DNA from: Mycolicibacterium pyrenivorans
GTDB lineage: Bacteria > Actinomycetota > Actinomycetes > Mycobacteriales > Mycobacteriaceae
Direction: 5' to 3'
DNA: 64,000 nt
Assembly: GCF_025821625.1 (NCBI RefSeq)
Contig: NZ_JACKSH010000054.1
Span: 1 to 64,000, forward strand
Shown one piece after another: positions 1-9,910 of the stretch. Positions within the stretch are counted from its first letter, which is position 1. Each line of letters opens with the position of its first letter. The notes below the pieces were generated by a model. The model was not told the origin of the DNA. It was given only the letters and a program-made list of their open reading frames with translations, and did not search any database. The translations under genes and the position numbers were made by a program.

Positions 1-105
1 AACCATGCAGACACGGCGTCGCAAGGCGACCACCAGCCCATTTTCACCCCGGAACGGGCGACCGCAAGGTCACATTGGCTGGAATGCAATTCCGGCGGTG
101 AGTGG
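1..105. other. Intergenic stretch downstream of accD6
   Basis: No gene is supported here. The only structure seen is a short inverted repeat at 79-95 (GGAAT, loop GCA, ATTCC, extended by one further pair), 11 bases past the accD6 stop codon. It could act as a weak transcription terminator for the FAS-II operon, but no T tract follows it. Confidence 0.3.
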
Positions 106-1551
106 TTACAGCGGGATGTTCTTGTGGCGACCGCGGCGTGCGGGCGCCTCGGCCAATGCCTGGGTCAGCACGCTGCGGGTATGGGCCGGGTCGATCTTCG
201 CGTCCACCACGCCGATCTCGATCGCCGAATCGACACCGCCCGCGATCTTCTCGTGTTCGACCGCGAGTTCCTCGTGCAGCGCCTCCCGGTCCTCGGGCGC
301 GGCGGCGGCCAGCGTCTTCTTGTGCAGGATGCCGACCGCGGCCTTGGCGCCCATGACGGCTACCTCGGCGTCGGGCCATGCGAACACCTTGGTGGCGTTC
401 AGCGAGCGGGAGTTCATCGCGATGTAGGCGCCGCCGTAGATCTTGCGGGTGACCAGCGTGACCCGGGGGACCGAGGACTCGCCGAAGGCGTGCAGCAGCT
501 TGGCGCCGCGGCGCACCACGCCGCCCCACTCCTGGTCCACACCGGGCAGGTAGCCGGGCACGTCGACGATGACGACCAGCGGGATGCCGAACGCGTCGCA
601 CAGCCGCACGAAACGTGCCGACTTCTCGGCACTCTCGGAGTTCAGGCAACCGCCGAGGCGAAGCGGGTTGTTGGCGATCACACCGACGCTGCGCCCGGCG
701 AGTCGGCCCAGGCCGACCACGATGGACGGCGCCCAGCGTGACTGGAACTCCTCAAAGGAGGGCCCGCCGTCATCAGCCCTGTCGAGCAGCGCCCCGATCA
801 GCGGATGCACGTCGTAGGCGCGCCGCGCCGACTCGGGCAGCAGCGCCTTGAGGTCGGTGTCGCCGGCCTCGGCCTTGTTGCGGTCGAAATGGCCCTGCTG
901 GCAGAACAATCCAACCAGACGGCGGCCGCGCTCGTAGGCGTCCAGCTCGTCGTCGGCGACGATGTGGCACACCCCGGACTTCTTGTGGTGCGCCTCCGGA
1001 CCGCCGAGCGACACCATGTCGACGTCCTCACCGGTCACGCTGCGCACCACGTCCGGTCCCGTGACGAAGATCTTGCTGTCGGGTGCCATCACGATGACGT
1101 CGGTCAGCGCGGGACCGTAGGCGGCGCCGCCGGCCGCGAAGCCGACCACCACCGAGATCTGCGGGATGTAGCCCGAAGCCCGGATCATCGCCTCGAAGAC
1201 CAGCCCGACCGCATGCAGCGCCTTGACGCCCTCGGCCAGCCGAGCGCCACCGGAGTGCCAGATACCGACGATCGGGCTCTGCTCCTCGATCGCGAGATCG
1301 TAGGCGTCGACGATATGCTGGCAGCCCTCGACGCCCATCGCGCCGCCCATCACGGTGCCGTCGGTGCAGAATGCGATGGTCCGCATGCCGTTCACGGTTC
1401 CGGCCGCGGCCAGCATTCCTGAGCGGTCCCGCTCGTGGAGCAGTTCGACGCTGCCGTCGTCGAAGAAGGTCGACAGCCGCAGCAGCGGATCACGCGGATC
1501 CAGAGATTCGTTCGCAGCGTCAGGGGCCAGCGGATTCTCGAGGGTCGTCAT
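106..1551 (-). CDS. accD6: Acyl-CoA carboxylase carboxyltransferase (beta) subunit AccD6
   Basis: 481 residues. This is the carboxyltransferase half of a biotin-dependent acyl-CoA carboxylase. It transfers CO2 from biotinylated AccA3 to acetyl-CoA (and propionyl-CoA), giving malonyl-CoA for FAS-II and mycolate synthesis. The two crotonase-like carboxyltransferase subdomains are visible: SGGARLAEG and GFAAGGAAYGPALTD in the N half, and YGGAYIAMNSR with WPDAEVAVMGAKAAV in the C half. The ATG at 1551 is chosen because GGAGAA lies just upstream; a 15-residue longer reading exists. It is the last gene of the operon fabD-acpM-kasA-kasB-accD6, starting 16 bases after kasB stops. Length and context match the mycobacterial family. 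Confidence 0.96.
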   Translation of the reverse strand: MTTLENPLAPDAANESLDPRDPLLRLSTFFDDGSVELLHERDRSGMLAAAGTVNGMRTIAFCTDGTVMGGAMGVEGCQHIVDAYDLAIEEQSPIVGIWHSGGARLAEGVKALHAVGLVFEAMIRASGYIPQISVVVGFAAGGAAYGPALTDVIVMAPDSKIFVTGPDVVRSVTGEDVDMVSLGGPEAHHKKSGVCHIVADDELDAYERGRRLVGLFCQQGHFDRNKAEAGDTDLKALLPESARRAYDVHPLIGALLDRADDGGPSFEEFQSRWAPSIVVGLGRLAGRSVGVIANNPLRLGGCLNSESAEKSARFVRLCDAFGIPLVVIVDVPGYLPGVDQEWGGVVRRGAKLLHAFGESSVPRVTLVTRKIYGGAYIAMNSRSLNATKVFAWPDAEVAVMGAKAAVGILHKKTLAAAAPEDREALHEELAVEHEKIAGGVDSAIEIGVVDAKIDPAHTRSVLTQALAEAPARRGRHKNIPL

Positions 1552-1567
1552 GTGTTCTCCTGCCGTT

Positions 1568-2821
1568 TCAGTACTTGCCGAAGGCGAGTGCGACATTGTG
1601 CCCGCCGAATCCGAACGAATTGTTGATCGCGTACTGGAAGTTTCCGGTACGCGGTTCCCCCGCCACCACGTCGAGATCGATCTCGGGATCGAGATTCTTG
1701 AGGTTCCGCGTGGGCGGGACGATGCCGTCGCGCAACGCCATCAGGGTCAGGATGGATTCCACCGCGCCGACCGCGCCGACCGAGTGGCCCAGCGCGGATT
1801 TCGGGGCGTACACCGCCGGTTGGTGACTGCCCATCGCGTTGTTGATCGCCTTGCCCTCGGCGACATCGCCGACGCTGGTGCCGGTCGCGTGCGCGTTGAT
1901 GTGGTCGATGTCGGTGGGTTGCAGACCCGCCAGCTGGAGTGCACGCGTCATCGCGTAGCCGGCGCGTTCACCGGTGGGGTCGGGGGCCACCATGTGGAAC
2001 CCGTCGGAGGTGATGCTCGCGCCCATCAGCCGGCCGAGAATCTGGGCGCCGCGCGCCTTGGCGTGCTCCTCGGTCTCGATCACCATGAGCGCGCCTGCCT
2101 CGCCGAAGACGAACCCGTCGCGGTCCCTGTCGAACGGGCGGCACGCACCGGCGGGGTCGTCGTTGTTGGTCGACATGACGATGCGCATCTGGGCGAACGC
2201 GGCGATCGGCACGGCCTCGATGCGCTGCTCGACGCCGCCGCAGATCGCGATGTCGGCCTCGCCGAGCACGATGTTGCGCCAGGCCTGGGCGATCCCTTCC
2301 GAGCCGGACGCGCACGCCGACACCGGGGTGACCACCCCGGCCTTGGCGTGGCGCTCGAGCCCGACGACGGCCGACGGCCCGTTGGGCATGTACATCTGCA
2401 CCGACAGCGGCGACACGGCCCGCAGCCCGCGTTCACGCATGCCGTCATAGGCGAACACCAGAGCCTCGGCCCCGCCGAGACCGGTTCCGATCGACACCAG
2501 CAGCCGGTTGGTGTCGACCTCGGGCGCGCCCGCGTTGTCCCAGACGCGCCGACCGAGCACGGTGGCCATCTTCTGCACGTAGGACATCCGCCGGTTCTCG
2601 ACCTTGGTCAGTTCCCCGTCGAAGTTCTCCAGCAGATGGCCACCGATGTGGACCGGCAGCTCGAACTGCTTGATGAACGGATCCTCGAGCGTGCGGATGC
2701 CACTTTGGCCGTCCAGGAGCGCCTTCCACGTCGATTCGGCGTCGGTGGCCACACTCGTGGTCATTGCGATGCCGGTGACTACGACGTCCGGAAGTCCGCT
2801 ACCTGTTGTCGGCGAGGCCAT
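1568..2821 (-). CDS. kasB: Beta-ketoacyl-ACP synthase KasB
   Basis: 417 residues, a thiolase-fold KAS I/II enzyme. It condenses malonyl-AcpM with long acyl-AcpM in FAS-II, and in mycobacteria carries meromycolate elongation to full length. The nucleophile is Cys170 in [12 protein letters not shown]. The catalytic histidines lie in [10 protein letters not shown] and SALGHS, and the C-terminal glycine-rich loop reads [10 protein letters not shown]. It follows kasA by 48 bases on the same strand and is its close paralogue; the second position in the operon supports the KasB call. The Shine-Dalgarno candidate AAAGGA is about 15 bases upstream of the ATG, so this start is less certain than its neighbours. 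Confidence 0.95.
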   Translation of the reverse strand: MASPTTGSGLPDVVVTGIAMTTSVATDAESTWKALLDGQSGIRTLEDPFIKQFELPVHIGGHLLENFDGELTKVENRRMSYVQKMATVLGRRVWDNAGAPEVDTNRLLVSIGTGLGGAEALVFAYDGMRERGLRAVSPLSVQMYMPNGPSAVVGLERHAKAGVVTPVSACASGSEGIAQAWRNIVLGEADIAICGGVEQRIEAVPIAAFAQMRIVMSTNNDDPAGACRPFDRDRDGFVFGEAGALMVIETEEHAKARGAQILGRLMGASITSDGFHMVAPDPTGERAGYAMTRALQLAGLQPTDIDHINAHATGTSVGDVAEGKAINNAMGSHQPAVYAPKSALGHSVGAVGAVESILTLMALRDGIVPPTRNLKNLDPEIDLDVVAGEPRTGNFQYAINNSFGFGGHNVALAFGKY

Positions 2822-2869
2822 AAGTGAGCTGCGCGTCCTTTCTCCGATCAGTAACTACGCTCGTGCCCT

Positions 2870-4120
2870 CTAGTAACGACCGAAGGCCAGAGCCACATTG
2901 TGGCCGCCGAAGCCGAACGAGTTGTTGATCGCATACTGGTAGTCGCCATATCGAGGCTCACCCGCGACGACATCGAGATCGATCTCGGGGTCGGGCGTCT
3001 CGAAGTTCAGGGTCGGCGGAATGACACCGTCACGCAGCGACAGCACCGTCAGGATCGACTCCAGCGCGCCGACGGCGCCGATGGAGTGGCCCAGCGCCGA
3101 CTTCGGCGCATACACCGCGGCGTGCTCCACACCGGCTGCCCGGATGGCGTTGGCCTCGGCGAGGTCGCCGATCGAGGTCGACGTGGCGTGCGCGTTGACG
3201 TGCTGGATGTCCTGGGGGGACAGCCCGGCGGTCTCCATCGCCCGCTTCATCGCGTGGGCGGCCCGCAGACCGTCCGGCGCCGGCGCCACCATGTGGTACG
3301 CGTCCGACGAGATGCCTGCGCCCAGCAGTCGGGCCAGCGGCTTGGCGCCGCGGGCCAAGGCGTGCTCCTCGGTCTCGATGACCATCAGCGCGCCGGCCTC
3401 ACCGAAGACGAACCCGTCGCGGTTCTTGTCGAACGGCCGCGACGCGCCTTCCGGATCGTCGTTGCGGGTCGACATCGCGCGCATCATCGAGAACGCCGCG
3501 ATCGGCAGTGCCTCGATGCCGCCTTCGACGCCACCGCACACCGCGATGTCCGCGTCACCCATGACGATCTGGCGCCAGGCGTGGGCGATGCCCTCGGATC
3601 CGGACGAGCAGGCCGAGACCGGGGTGATGACCCCGGCGCGGGCGCCCAGTTCCAGACCGACGACAGCGGCCGCGCCGTTCGGCATGATCATCTGAACGGC
3701 CAGCGGCGACACCTTGCGGGGGCCACCCTCGTTCATCGCGTCATAGGTCTCGACGATCTTCTCGCCGCCACCGAGGCCGGTGCCGATCACGACCGAGAAA
3801 CGGTCGGGATCGACCTCCGGACGCCCGATGCTGTCCCACAGTTGATTGCCGAGGTACTTCGACATCCGCTGGACATACGACATGCGCCGCAGTTCCAGTC
3901 GGGTCATGAGGGGATCGAGGGGCTCCTTGAGGTGCCCCCCGATCTTGACCGCAAGATCCCACTTCTCGACGAAGTCGTCCTCGAGAACGCGGATGCCGCT
4001 TTCGCCCGCGAGCAGACCCTTCCACGTGCTCTCGATGTCCGGTGCGATCGAGGTGGTCGCCGTGACGGCGGTCACGACGACGTTGGGAAAACCGCCGTTA
4101 GCAGTGGAAGGTTTGGTCAC
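2870..4120 (-). CDS. kasA: Beta-ketoacyl-ACP synthase KasA
   Basis: 416 residues, the same length as M. tuberculosis KasA, so the catalytic residues keep that numbering: Cys171 in [12 protein letters not shown], His311 in [10 protein letters not shown] and His345 in SALGHS. It performs the initial Claisen condensations of FAS-II on AcpM-bound chains extended from FAS-I products, making the meromycolate backbone of mycolic acids in the cytosol. The start is GTG and overlaps the acpM stop by four bases (GTGA), so the two are translationally coupled. The N-terminus closely matches the known mycobacterial protein, which fixes the start. Confidence 0.97.
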   Translation of the reverse strand: MTKPSTANGGFPNVVVTAVTATTSIAPDIESTWKGLLAGESGIRVLEDDFVEKWDLAVKIGGHLKEPLDPLMTRLELRRMSYVQRMSKYLGNQLWDSIGRPEVDPDRFSVVIGTGLGGGEKIVETYDAMNEGGPRKVSPLAVQMIMPNGAAAVVGLELGARAGVITPVSACSSGSEGIAHAWRQIVMGDADIAVCGGVEGGIEALPIAAFSMMRAMSTRNDDPEGASRPFDKNRDGFVFGEAGALMVIETEEHALARGAKPLARLLGAGISSDAYHMVAPAPDGLRAAHAMKRAMETAGLSPQDIQHVNAHATSTSIGDLAEANAIRAAGVEHAAVYAPKSALGHSIGAVGALESILTVLSLRDGVIPPTLNFETPDPEIDLDVVAGEPRYGDYQYAINNSFGFGGHNVALAFGRY

Positions 4121-4416
4121 TTGTCGCCCGTAATCTGTGCCCGAATGGCCGCGGCGGCCTCGGGGTTCTCTTCCTCGAGCTTCTGGATGTAGGCGACGAC
4201 GTCACCGACGGTGCGCAGACCGGCGAGATCCTCGTCGGGGATCTTCACCCCGTACTTGTCCTCGGTCTGCACCGCGATCTCGACCATCGACAGCGAGTCG
4301 ATGTCCAGGTCGTCGACGAACGACTTCTCGGGAGTCACCTCGGACGGCTCGATACCGGTGACCTCTTCGATGATCTCCGCAAGACCGGTGATGATTTCTT
4401 CCTGGCTGGCGCCCAC
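4117..4416 (-). CDS. acpM: Meromycolate extension acyl carrier protein AcpM
   Basis: 99 residues. This acyl carrier protein holds the growing meromycolate chain as a thioester on 4'-phosphopantetheine. The attachment serine is Ser41 in the DSL motif ([13 protein letters not shown]), followed by the usual acidic helix II. The C-terminal tail past the ACP domain is Glu/Ala-rich and is shorter than in M. tuberculosis (115 residues), as in fast-growing mycobacteria. The GTG start is set by AAGGAG five bases upstream. It lies 85 bases after fabD and overlaps kasA by four bases. Confidence 0.96.
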   Translation of the reverse strand: MGASQEEIITGLAEIIEEVTGIEPSEVTPEKSFVDDLDIDSLSMVEIAVQTEDKYGVKIPDEDLAGLRTVGDVVAYIQKLEEENPEAAAAIRAQITGDK

Positions 4417-4501
4417 TATGGCTCCTTCTATCTATGTGTTGTTACTGATGTGTGAAACGTAGGAATGGTCGAGCGTGACGAGCTATGAATTTGTCATCTG
4501 G

Positions 4502-5449
4502 TCAGGCGTGGAGCGATTCCACGAACCCGTCCAGGTCAGCGGGGGACTTGACGGCGTGCGTCGGTAACCCCCGAAGTTCGCGTTTGGCGATTCCGGTCAG
4601 CGTCCCCGCCGGGGGGAACTCGACGATCGCCGCAGTCCCGCCCTGTTCGAAGCGCTCCCGCATGGTCGCAGTGCACAGATCCCAACGGACCGGCCGCGTC
4701 ATCTGCGCCACCAGCTTGGCCATCGCGTCGGCGGCCGAGGACACCGGACGGCCGTCGGCGTTCGACAGCAGCGTGACGGTGGGCTCAGCGGGAGTGATGC
4801 GGCCGGCGACGGAGGCATACCCCTCGAGTGCCGAGGCCATGTATTGGGTGTGGAACGCACCCGCGGTGGCGAGCCGACGGACCCGCGCCCGCGCCGGCGG
4901 ATCCTCGGCGAGTTTCTCCAGCGCGGACACCGCACCTGCGGCGACGATCTGTCCGGCCGCGTTGCGGTTGGCGGGAACCAGGTCGAGGGCTTCGAGTCGG
5001 GCGAGCACCTCGGCTTCGTCGCCGCCGAGCAGCGCCGACATACCGGTGGGCTCGAGCGCGCAGGCCTTGGCCATCTCGGCGCCGCGGGTCGCCGCCAGGG
5101 AGACGGCCTCGTCGGCCGAGATGACCCCGGCGATGGCGTAGGCGGCGATCTCGCCGACCGAGTGTCCGGCCGCGACGATCTCGTGGTCGTCGCTGAGCAC
5201 GGCACGCCGGGAGAGTTCCTCGTGAGCGAGCAGGGTCGCGGCCACGACCAGGGGTTGGGTCACCGCGGTGTCGGTGATCTCCTCGGCGGTGGCGGTGGTG
5301 CCGAGACGTGCGAGGTCCAGGCCGGCGATCTCCGACCACGCCGCGATCCGCTGGGCGGCTCCGGGCAGCTCGAGCCACTCGGCAAGCATGCCGGGGGTCT
5401 GCGAGCCCTGTCCGGGCGCGAGGAATGCAAGCACAGTCTTCTGAGGCAC
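4502..5449 (-). CDS. fabD: Malonyl-CoA:ACP transacylase FabD
   Basis: 315 residues from the GTG at 5449. It loads malonate from malonyl-CoA onto AcpM, providing the extender unit for KasA/KasB. Motifs are the N-terminal APGQGSQ, the active serine in GHSVGE (Ser97 in this reading), and GAFHTQYM with the catalytic histidine. A second GTG at 5434 lines up with the start used in M. tuberculosis and would remove five residues; neither has a strong Shine-Dalgarno sequence. It is the first gene of the FAS-II operon. The 170-odd bases upstream carry the candidate MabR-type palindrome. Confidence 0.95.
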   Translation of the reverse strand: MPQKTVLAFLAPGQGSQTPGMLAEWLELPGAAQRIAAWSEIAGLDLARLGTTATAEEITDTAVTQPLVVAATLLAHEELSRRAVLSDDHEIVAAGHSVGEIAAYAIAGVISADEAVSLAATRGAEMAKACALEPTGMSALLGGDEAEVLARLEALDLVPANRNAAGQIVAAGAVSALEKLAEDPPARARVRRLATAGAFHTQYMASALEGYASVAGRITPAEPTVTLLSNADGRPVSSAADAMAKLVAQMTRPVRWDLCTATMRERFEQGGTAAIVEFPPAGTLTGIAKRELRGLPTHAVKSPADLDGFVESLHA

Positions 5450-5470
5450 GTCTCTAAGGAAACATTGAGA

Positions 5471-5536
5471 AGACCGTTTTGCACGGTGTAAGAGATTATG
5501 AACCTTGTCTTAGGTTTTTGTAGGTACTCCACAAAA
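5471..5536 (-). promoter_or_regulatory. FAS-II operon promoter region with MabR-type palindrome
   Basis: This lies between mabR (stop at 5626) and fabD (start 5449), both read on the minus strand. A palindrome TTTTGT-N9-ACAAAA sits at 5516-5536. A candidate -10 element CATAAT is at 5495-5500 (minus strand), so the palindrome would overlap the -35 zone. A smaller inverted repeat ACCGT-N5-ACGGT is at 5473-5487, between the -10 and the start codon. MabR is known to bind the fasII promoter in mycobacteria; assigning this particular palindrome to it is inference. Confidence 0.5.
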
Positions 5537-5625
5537 CAGCATGTGAAGCTATGCCATCGAGACCGCGCCGAAATGTCTTACGCACCTGCTTTGCCCCCAA
5601 GTGTGACTGGCGTAACAGGCATGGC

Positions 5626-6867
5626 CTACCCGGATCCGCTGCCCGTCACGGTGGACTGCTGGGCTTGCCGCGTCAGCCTGCCCACGGTGGAGGCCACCCG
5701 CAGGACATAGGAGTCGCGCGGAACCGTGGGATCGCGGCCCGTGAAATCGGCGATCCGTTTGAGCCGGTAGCGGACGGTATTTGGATGAACGAACAATTTG
5801 CGTGCGCACGCTTCGATGGCGCCGCCCGAGTCCAGATAGGCGTCCAACGTCTCCATCAGCGCGGGTCCGGCGTCCGACAGCGGCCGCATCACCTCGGCCT
5901 CCAACGCCACGGCGGCCGACGCGTCGCCCAGGAGCGCCCGCTCCGGGAGCAACTCGCGGGCCGCCACCGGCCGCGGGGCGCCCGCCCAGCCCGCCACGGC
6001 GTTCATCCCCGCGATCGCCTCGGTGGCGCTGCGGTGCGCCCCGCCGAGCGTCGGCGCGGTCGGGCCGATCACCACGGGCCCGTCATCGAACACCCGCATC
6101 AGCTCGGCAAGGAAACGGTCGGTCGGCGACAGTCCCCCCGAGATGATGGTGACCAGCCACGTGCCGTGCACGTCGGACAGCGCCGCGCGCCCGTTGCGGT
6201 TCGCCACCTCGCGGACGTCGTCGCTGGCGAAGTCCATCCGGCCGGGACGGGGTGACCCGACGATGACGGTCGTCGGCGCGGTGGCGTCCCAGTTCAGTGC
6301 GGCGGCCTGGGACTGCAGCTCCGGGCCGAGGTCGCCGCGGACCACGGCGTCGACGAGGTTGGCCTCCATCCGCGTGTCCCACGCGCCCCGGATCTCGGCC
6401 TGGTCGGCGTATGCGGTGGCGGCCGCGAACGCCAGGTCGCGGCTGTAGCGCAGGATGCCTGCGGTCAGCGCGGTCAGCTGTTCCTCCGAGCGGGCGAGCA
6501 GCGGCACCGCTTCCTCGAAGAACTCCATCGTGACGCGCACCATCTCGACGGACTGGCGCAGCGCGATCCGCCTGCGCAGGTCCTGCGGCACCACCTCGAA
6601 GGCCTGCGCGGTGTAGCTGACGTCGCTCTGCGGATTGCGCATCCACTCGACGAAGTTGACCACCGCAGTCTGCACCACCAGTTGGACGCTGGCCCGCTGG
6701 GACGCCTCCAGGGCGGCGAAGAACGGCAGCCGTTCCTCCATGTAGTGCACCGCTTCGGTGGCCAGCCTGCCGGAGTACTGCTTGAGCCGGCGCAGCGCCG
6801 ACTCGGGCACGTTCCCCAGCACTTCGACAGTGGACTTCGGCGGGATGAACCGATTGTTGTCGGTCAT
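5626..6867 (-). CDS. mabR: MabR, PucR-type transcriptional regulator of the FAS-II operon
   Basis: 413 residues. The C-terminal part (about 350-395) is the PucR helix-turn-helix with the typical string ACARKLFVHPNTVRYRLKRI. The central region has the CdaR/GGDEF-like fold that often precedes it, and the N-terminal third is helical. In mycobacteria the orthologue (Rv2242) binds the fabD promoter and adjusts mycolate synthesis to long acyl-CoA supply. It lies directly upstream of and in line with fabD, with its own start. No Shine-Dalgarno sequence precedes the ATG, but TAGATT ends six bases before it (6874-6879), pointing to a leaderless mRNA. Confidence 0.93.
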   Translation of the reverse strand: MTDNNRFIPPKSTVEVLGNVPESALRRLKQYSGRLATEAVHYMEERLPFFAALEASQRASVQLVVQTAVVNFVEWMRNPQSDVSYTAQAFEVVPQDLRRRIALRQSVEMVRVTMEFFEEAVPLLARSEEQLTALTAGILRYSRDLAFAAATAYADQAEIRGAWDTRMEANLVDAVVRGDLGPELQSQAAALNWDATAPTTVIVGSPRPGRMDFASDDVREVANRNGRAALSDVHGTWLVTIISGGLSPTDRFLAELMRVFDDGPVVIGPTAPTLGGAHRSATEAIAGMNAVAGWAGAPRPVAARELLPERALLGDASAAVALEAEVMRPLSDAGPALMETLDAYLDSGGAIEACARKLFVHPNTVRYRLKRIADFTGRDPTVPRDSYVLRVASTVGRLTRQAQQSTVTGSGSG

Positions 6868-6873
6868 CCCTAA

Positions 6874-6894
6874 AATCTACGCCAGTCCTCTGGC
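6874..6894 (-). promoter_or_regulatory. Candidate mabR promoter with internal inverted repeat
   Basis: On the minus strand the -10 hexamer TAGATT occupies 6879-6874, with a six-base gap to the mabR ATG at 6867. Immediately upstream, GCCAG-TCCT-CTGGC at 6881-6894 is a perfect five-base-pair inverted repeat. It would lie in the spacer between -10 and -35. It could be an operator for autoregulation, or the end-hairpin of aceE, whose stop codon is at 6920. The sequence alone does not decide between these. Confidence 0.4.
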
Positions 6895-6919
6895 GATATC
6901 CGACAAATGGTGTGTCCTG

Positions 6920-9712
6920 TCAGGCACCTGGACCCGGGTCGGACGTCTGCACCGGGGCGGCCATCACATCGTCGATCTGGTACTTGTCGGCGGCCTCGGC
7001 CGCCACGGCCATATCGATGTTGCCGTCACGGGCCAACCCCTCGAGGATAGCGACGACGATCGACTCGGTGTCGGTGTTGAAGTAGCGGCGCGCCGCGGGC
7101 CGGGTGTCGGAGAACCCGAAACCGTCGGTGCCCAGCGTGACGTAGGTGCCCGGAACCCAGGGACGGATCTGTTCGGGTACGGCGCGCATCCAGTCCGACA
7201 CCGCCACCACCGGACCGGTGGCCTCGGCCAGCGCTTTGGTGACGTACGGCGTGCCCGCAGAGCGCCCGGGGTGGCGCAGCTGCTCCTTCTCGATCGCCAC
7301 GCCGTCGCGGTTGAGCTCACCCCAGCTGGTGACCGACCAGACGTCGGCGGCGACGTCCCAGTCGGAGGCCAGCAGGTCGGTCGCCTTCAGCGCGGCGGGC
7401 ATCGACACCCCCGACGCCAGGATCTGCGCCGTGTTGGACCGCTTCTCCGGCGCCGACCGGTAGCGGTAGATGCCGCGAAGCAAGCCCTCCACGTCGAGGC
7501 CGTCCGGTTCGGCCGGCTGGACGTAGGGCTCGTTGTAGATCGTCATGTAGAAGAAGACGTTCTCGGGGTTCTCCCCGTACATGCGGTGCAGGCCGGATTC
7601 GATGATGTAGGCGATCTCGTAGGCGAACGCCGGGTCGTAGGCCACCACGGCCGGGTTGGTCGACGCCAGCAGCAGCGAGTGACCGTCGGCGTGTTGCAGG
7701 CCCTCCCCGGTGAGCGTGGTGCGCCCCGCGGTGGCGCCGAGCGCGAAACCGCGTGTCATCTGGTCGGCGGCCGCCCAGAAGCTGTCACCGGTGCGCTGGA
7801 AGCCGAACATCGAGTAGAAGATGTAGATCGGGATCATCGGCTCGTTGTGTGTGGCGTACGACGTGCCCGCCGCGATGAACGTGCCGACCGATCCGGCCTC
7901 GTTGATGCCCTCGTGCAGGATCTGCCCGATCTCGCTCTCCTTGTACGCGAGCATCAGCTCGGCGTCGACGGAGGTGTAGAGCTGGCCGTTGCGGTTGTAG
8001 ATCTTGAGGTTCGGGAACCACGAGTCCATGCCGAACGTGCGCGCCTCGTCCGGGATGATCGGCACGATGCGCTTGCCGATCTCCTTGTCGCGCAACAGTT
8101 CCTTGAACGTCCGCACGGTCGCCATCGTGGTGGCGACCTCCTGCTTGCCCGAGCCCTTCTTCAGCGCCTTGTAGGCGTCTCGGCCCGGCAGCGGCAGCAC
8201 TTTGGCCTTGGTGCGCCGCTCGGGCAGGAACCCGCCGAGGGCCCGACGGCGGTCGAGCAGGTAACGGATCTCAGGTGCCTCGGGCCCGGGGTGGTAGTAC
8301 GGCGGCAGATAGGGGTTCTCTTCGAGCTGCTCATCGCTGACCGGGATCCGCTGACTGTCGCGGAAGTCCTTGAGGTCTTGCAGCGCAAGCTTTTTCATCT
8401 GATGGGTGGCGTTTCGGCCCTCGAAGTGCTTGCCCAGCGTGTAGCCCTTGATGGTCTTGGCCAGGATCACCGTCGGCTGGCCCTTGTGCTCCATCGCGGC
8501 GTGGTAGGCCGCATAGACCTTGCGGTAGTCGTGGCCGCCGCGCTTGAGGTTCCAGATCTCGGTGTCGGAGAGCTTCTCGACCAACTGCTTGGTGCGGGGG
8601 TCGCGGCCGAAGAAGTGGTCGCGGACGTAGCCGCCGTCATTGGCCTTGTAGGTCTGGTAGTCACCGTCGGGCGTGGTGTTCATCAAGTTCACCAGCGCGC
8701 CGTCGCGATCGGCGTGCAGCAGGGCGTCCCATTCGCGGCCCCACACCACCTTGATGACGTTCCAGCCGGCGCCGCGGAAGAAGGACTCCAGCTCCTGGAT
8801 GATCTTGCCGTTGCCGCGCACGGGGCCGTCGAGGCGCTGCAGGTTGCAGTTGACGACGAAGGTCAGGTTGTCCAGGCCCTCGAGCGCGGCGACGTGGGCC
8901 AGGCCGCGGCTCTCCGGCTCGTCCATCTCCCCGTCACCGAGGAAGGCCCACACGTGCTGGTCGGCGGTGTCCTTGAGGCCGCGATCGTGCAGGTAGTGGT
9001 TGAACCGAGCCTGGTAGATGGCGTTCATCGGCCCCAGGCCCATCGACACCGTGGGGAACTCCCAGAAATCGGGCATCAGGCGAGGGTGCGGGTAGGACGG
9101 GATGCCGCCGCCCGGATGGCTGTGCTCCTGGCGGAAGCCGTCGAGCTGGTCGGCGCTGAGCCGCCCTTCCAGGAAGGCTCTGGCATAGATGCCGGGTGAC
9201 GCGTGGCCCTGGATGAAGATCTGGTCGCCGCCACCGGGGTGGGACTTGCCGCGGAAGAAGTGGTTGAACCCGACCTCGTAGAGGGCGGCCGAGGAGGCAT
9301 ACGTCGAGATATGGCCACCGACACCGACGCCCGGGCGCTGCGCGCGGTGCACCATGATCGCGGCGTTCCAGCGGATCCAGGCCCGGTAGCGGCGCTCGAC
9401 GTCCTCGTCGCCGGGGAACCAAGGCTCCAGCTCGGTCGGGATGCTGTTCACGTAGTCGGTGGACGTCAGCGCCGGGATGGCGACGCGCTGCTCCCCGGCC
9501 CGTTCCAGCAGCCTCAACATCATGTAGCGGGCCCTTGCGGGGCCGGACCGCTCGAGGAGGTCGTCGAAGGACTCGAGCCACTCGCCCGTCTCCTCGGGGT
9601 CGATATCCGGCAGATAGGACGCGACACCTTCACGAATGACCCGAACCCGATCGGGTTCGGTTGTGCTGCTGGAGTTTTGGGCCAGATCCTGGCGCACGAA
9701 CTCGGTGGTCAA
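6920..9712 (-). CDS. aceE: Pyruvate dehydrogenase E1 component AceE (homodimeric type)
   Basis: 930 residues. It decarboxylates pyruvate with thiamine diphosphate and passes the acetyl group to lipoyl-E2 (DlaT, encoded at 57.5 kb). The thiamine-binding signature [12 protein letters not shown] and the homodimeric-E1 motifs ([35 protein letters not shown]) are clear, and it is collinear with mycobacterial AceE to the C-terminal DPGPGA. The start is TTG at 9712. AAGGAG sits seven bases upstream (9720-9725) and no ATG suits; a nine-residue longer reading to 9739 has no ribosome site of its own. Confidence 0.96.
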   Translation of the reverse strand: MTTEFVRQDLAQNSSSTTEPDRVRVIREGVASYLPDIDPEETGEWLESFDDLLERSGPARARYMMLRLLERAGEQRVAIPALTSTDYVNSIPTELEPWFPGDEDVERRYRAWIRWNAAIMVHRAQRPGVGVGGHISTYASSAALYEVGFNHFFRGKSHPGGGDQIFIQGHASPGIYARAFLEGRLSADQLDGFRQEHSHPGGGIPSYPHPRLMPDFWEFPTVSMGLGPMNAIYQARFNHYLHDRGLKDTADQHVWAFLGDGEMDEPESRGLAHVAALEGLDNLTFVVNCNLQRLDGPVRGNGKIIQELESFFRGAGWNVIKVVWGREWDALLHADRDGALVNLMNTTPDGDYQTYKANDGGYVRDHFFGRDPRTKQLVEKLSDTEIWNLKRGGHDYRKVYAAYHAAMEHKGQPTVILAKTIKGYTLGKHFEGRNATHQMKKLALQDLKDFRDSQRIPVSDEQLEENPYLPPYYHPGPEAPEIRYLLDRRRALGGFLPERRTKAKVLPLPGRDAYKALKKGSGKQEVATTMATVRTFKELLRDKEIGKRIVPIIPDEARTFGMDSWFPNLKIYNRNGQLYTSVDAELMLAYKESEIGQILHEGINEAGSVGTFIAAGTSYATHNEPMIPIYIFYSMFGFQRTGDSFWAAADQMTRGFALGATAGRTTLTGEGLQHADGHSLLLASTNPAVVAYDPAFAYEIAYIIESGLHRMYGENPENVFFYMTIYNEPYVQPAEPDGLDVEGLLRGIYRYRSAPEKRSNTAQILASGVSMPAALKATDLLASDWDVAADVWSVTSWGELNRDGVAIEKEQLRHPGRSAGTPYVTKALAEATGPVVAVSDWMRAVPEQIRPWVPGTYVTLGTDGFGFSDTRPAARRYFNTDTESIVVAILEGLARDGNIDMAVAAEAADKYQIDDVMAAPVQTSDPGPGA

Positions 9713-9897
9713 CGCACTACTCCTTGTTAGGCGGTGCAAATGCCCGCGTGATCGGCGAAGTGGGTTTTCCTCGCTTCTCGCGCGCGGCGGACTCTATCCT
9801 CGTCTAATCCTGCCCCATGCGCACTGCCGGGTGGGGTCAGTGCAGAGAACCGCCGATCACCCGGCTGAACCCGGGGGTGAACGGGCAGGTGAACCGG

Positions 9898-9903
9898 TAA
9901 CGT
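9898..9903 (+). promoter_or_regulatory. Candidate -10 element of a leaderless promoter
   Basis: TAACGT (TANNNT type) ends seven bases before the GTG start codon of the lipoprotein gene at 9911, and no Shine-Dalgarno sequence is present. Transcription would begin at or next to the start codon. Confidence 0.45.
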
Positions 9904-9910
9904 CTGCTCC

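Noticed and set aside
1355..2827. 490-codon plus-strand frame opposite kasB
   Set aside because: Shadow of kasB; low-complexity His/Arg/Val-rich translation.
6758..9199. 813-codon open frame on the plus strand, opposite aceE
   Set aside because: It is a GC-rich antisense shadow. The opposite frame encodes AceE with full family motifs, and the antisense translation is Arg/Val/Gly-rich with no recognisable domain.
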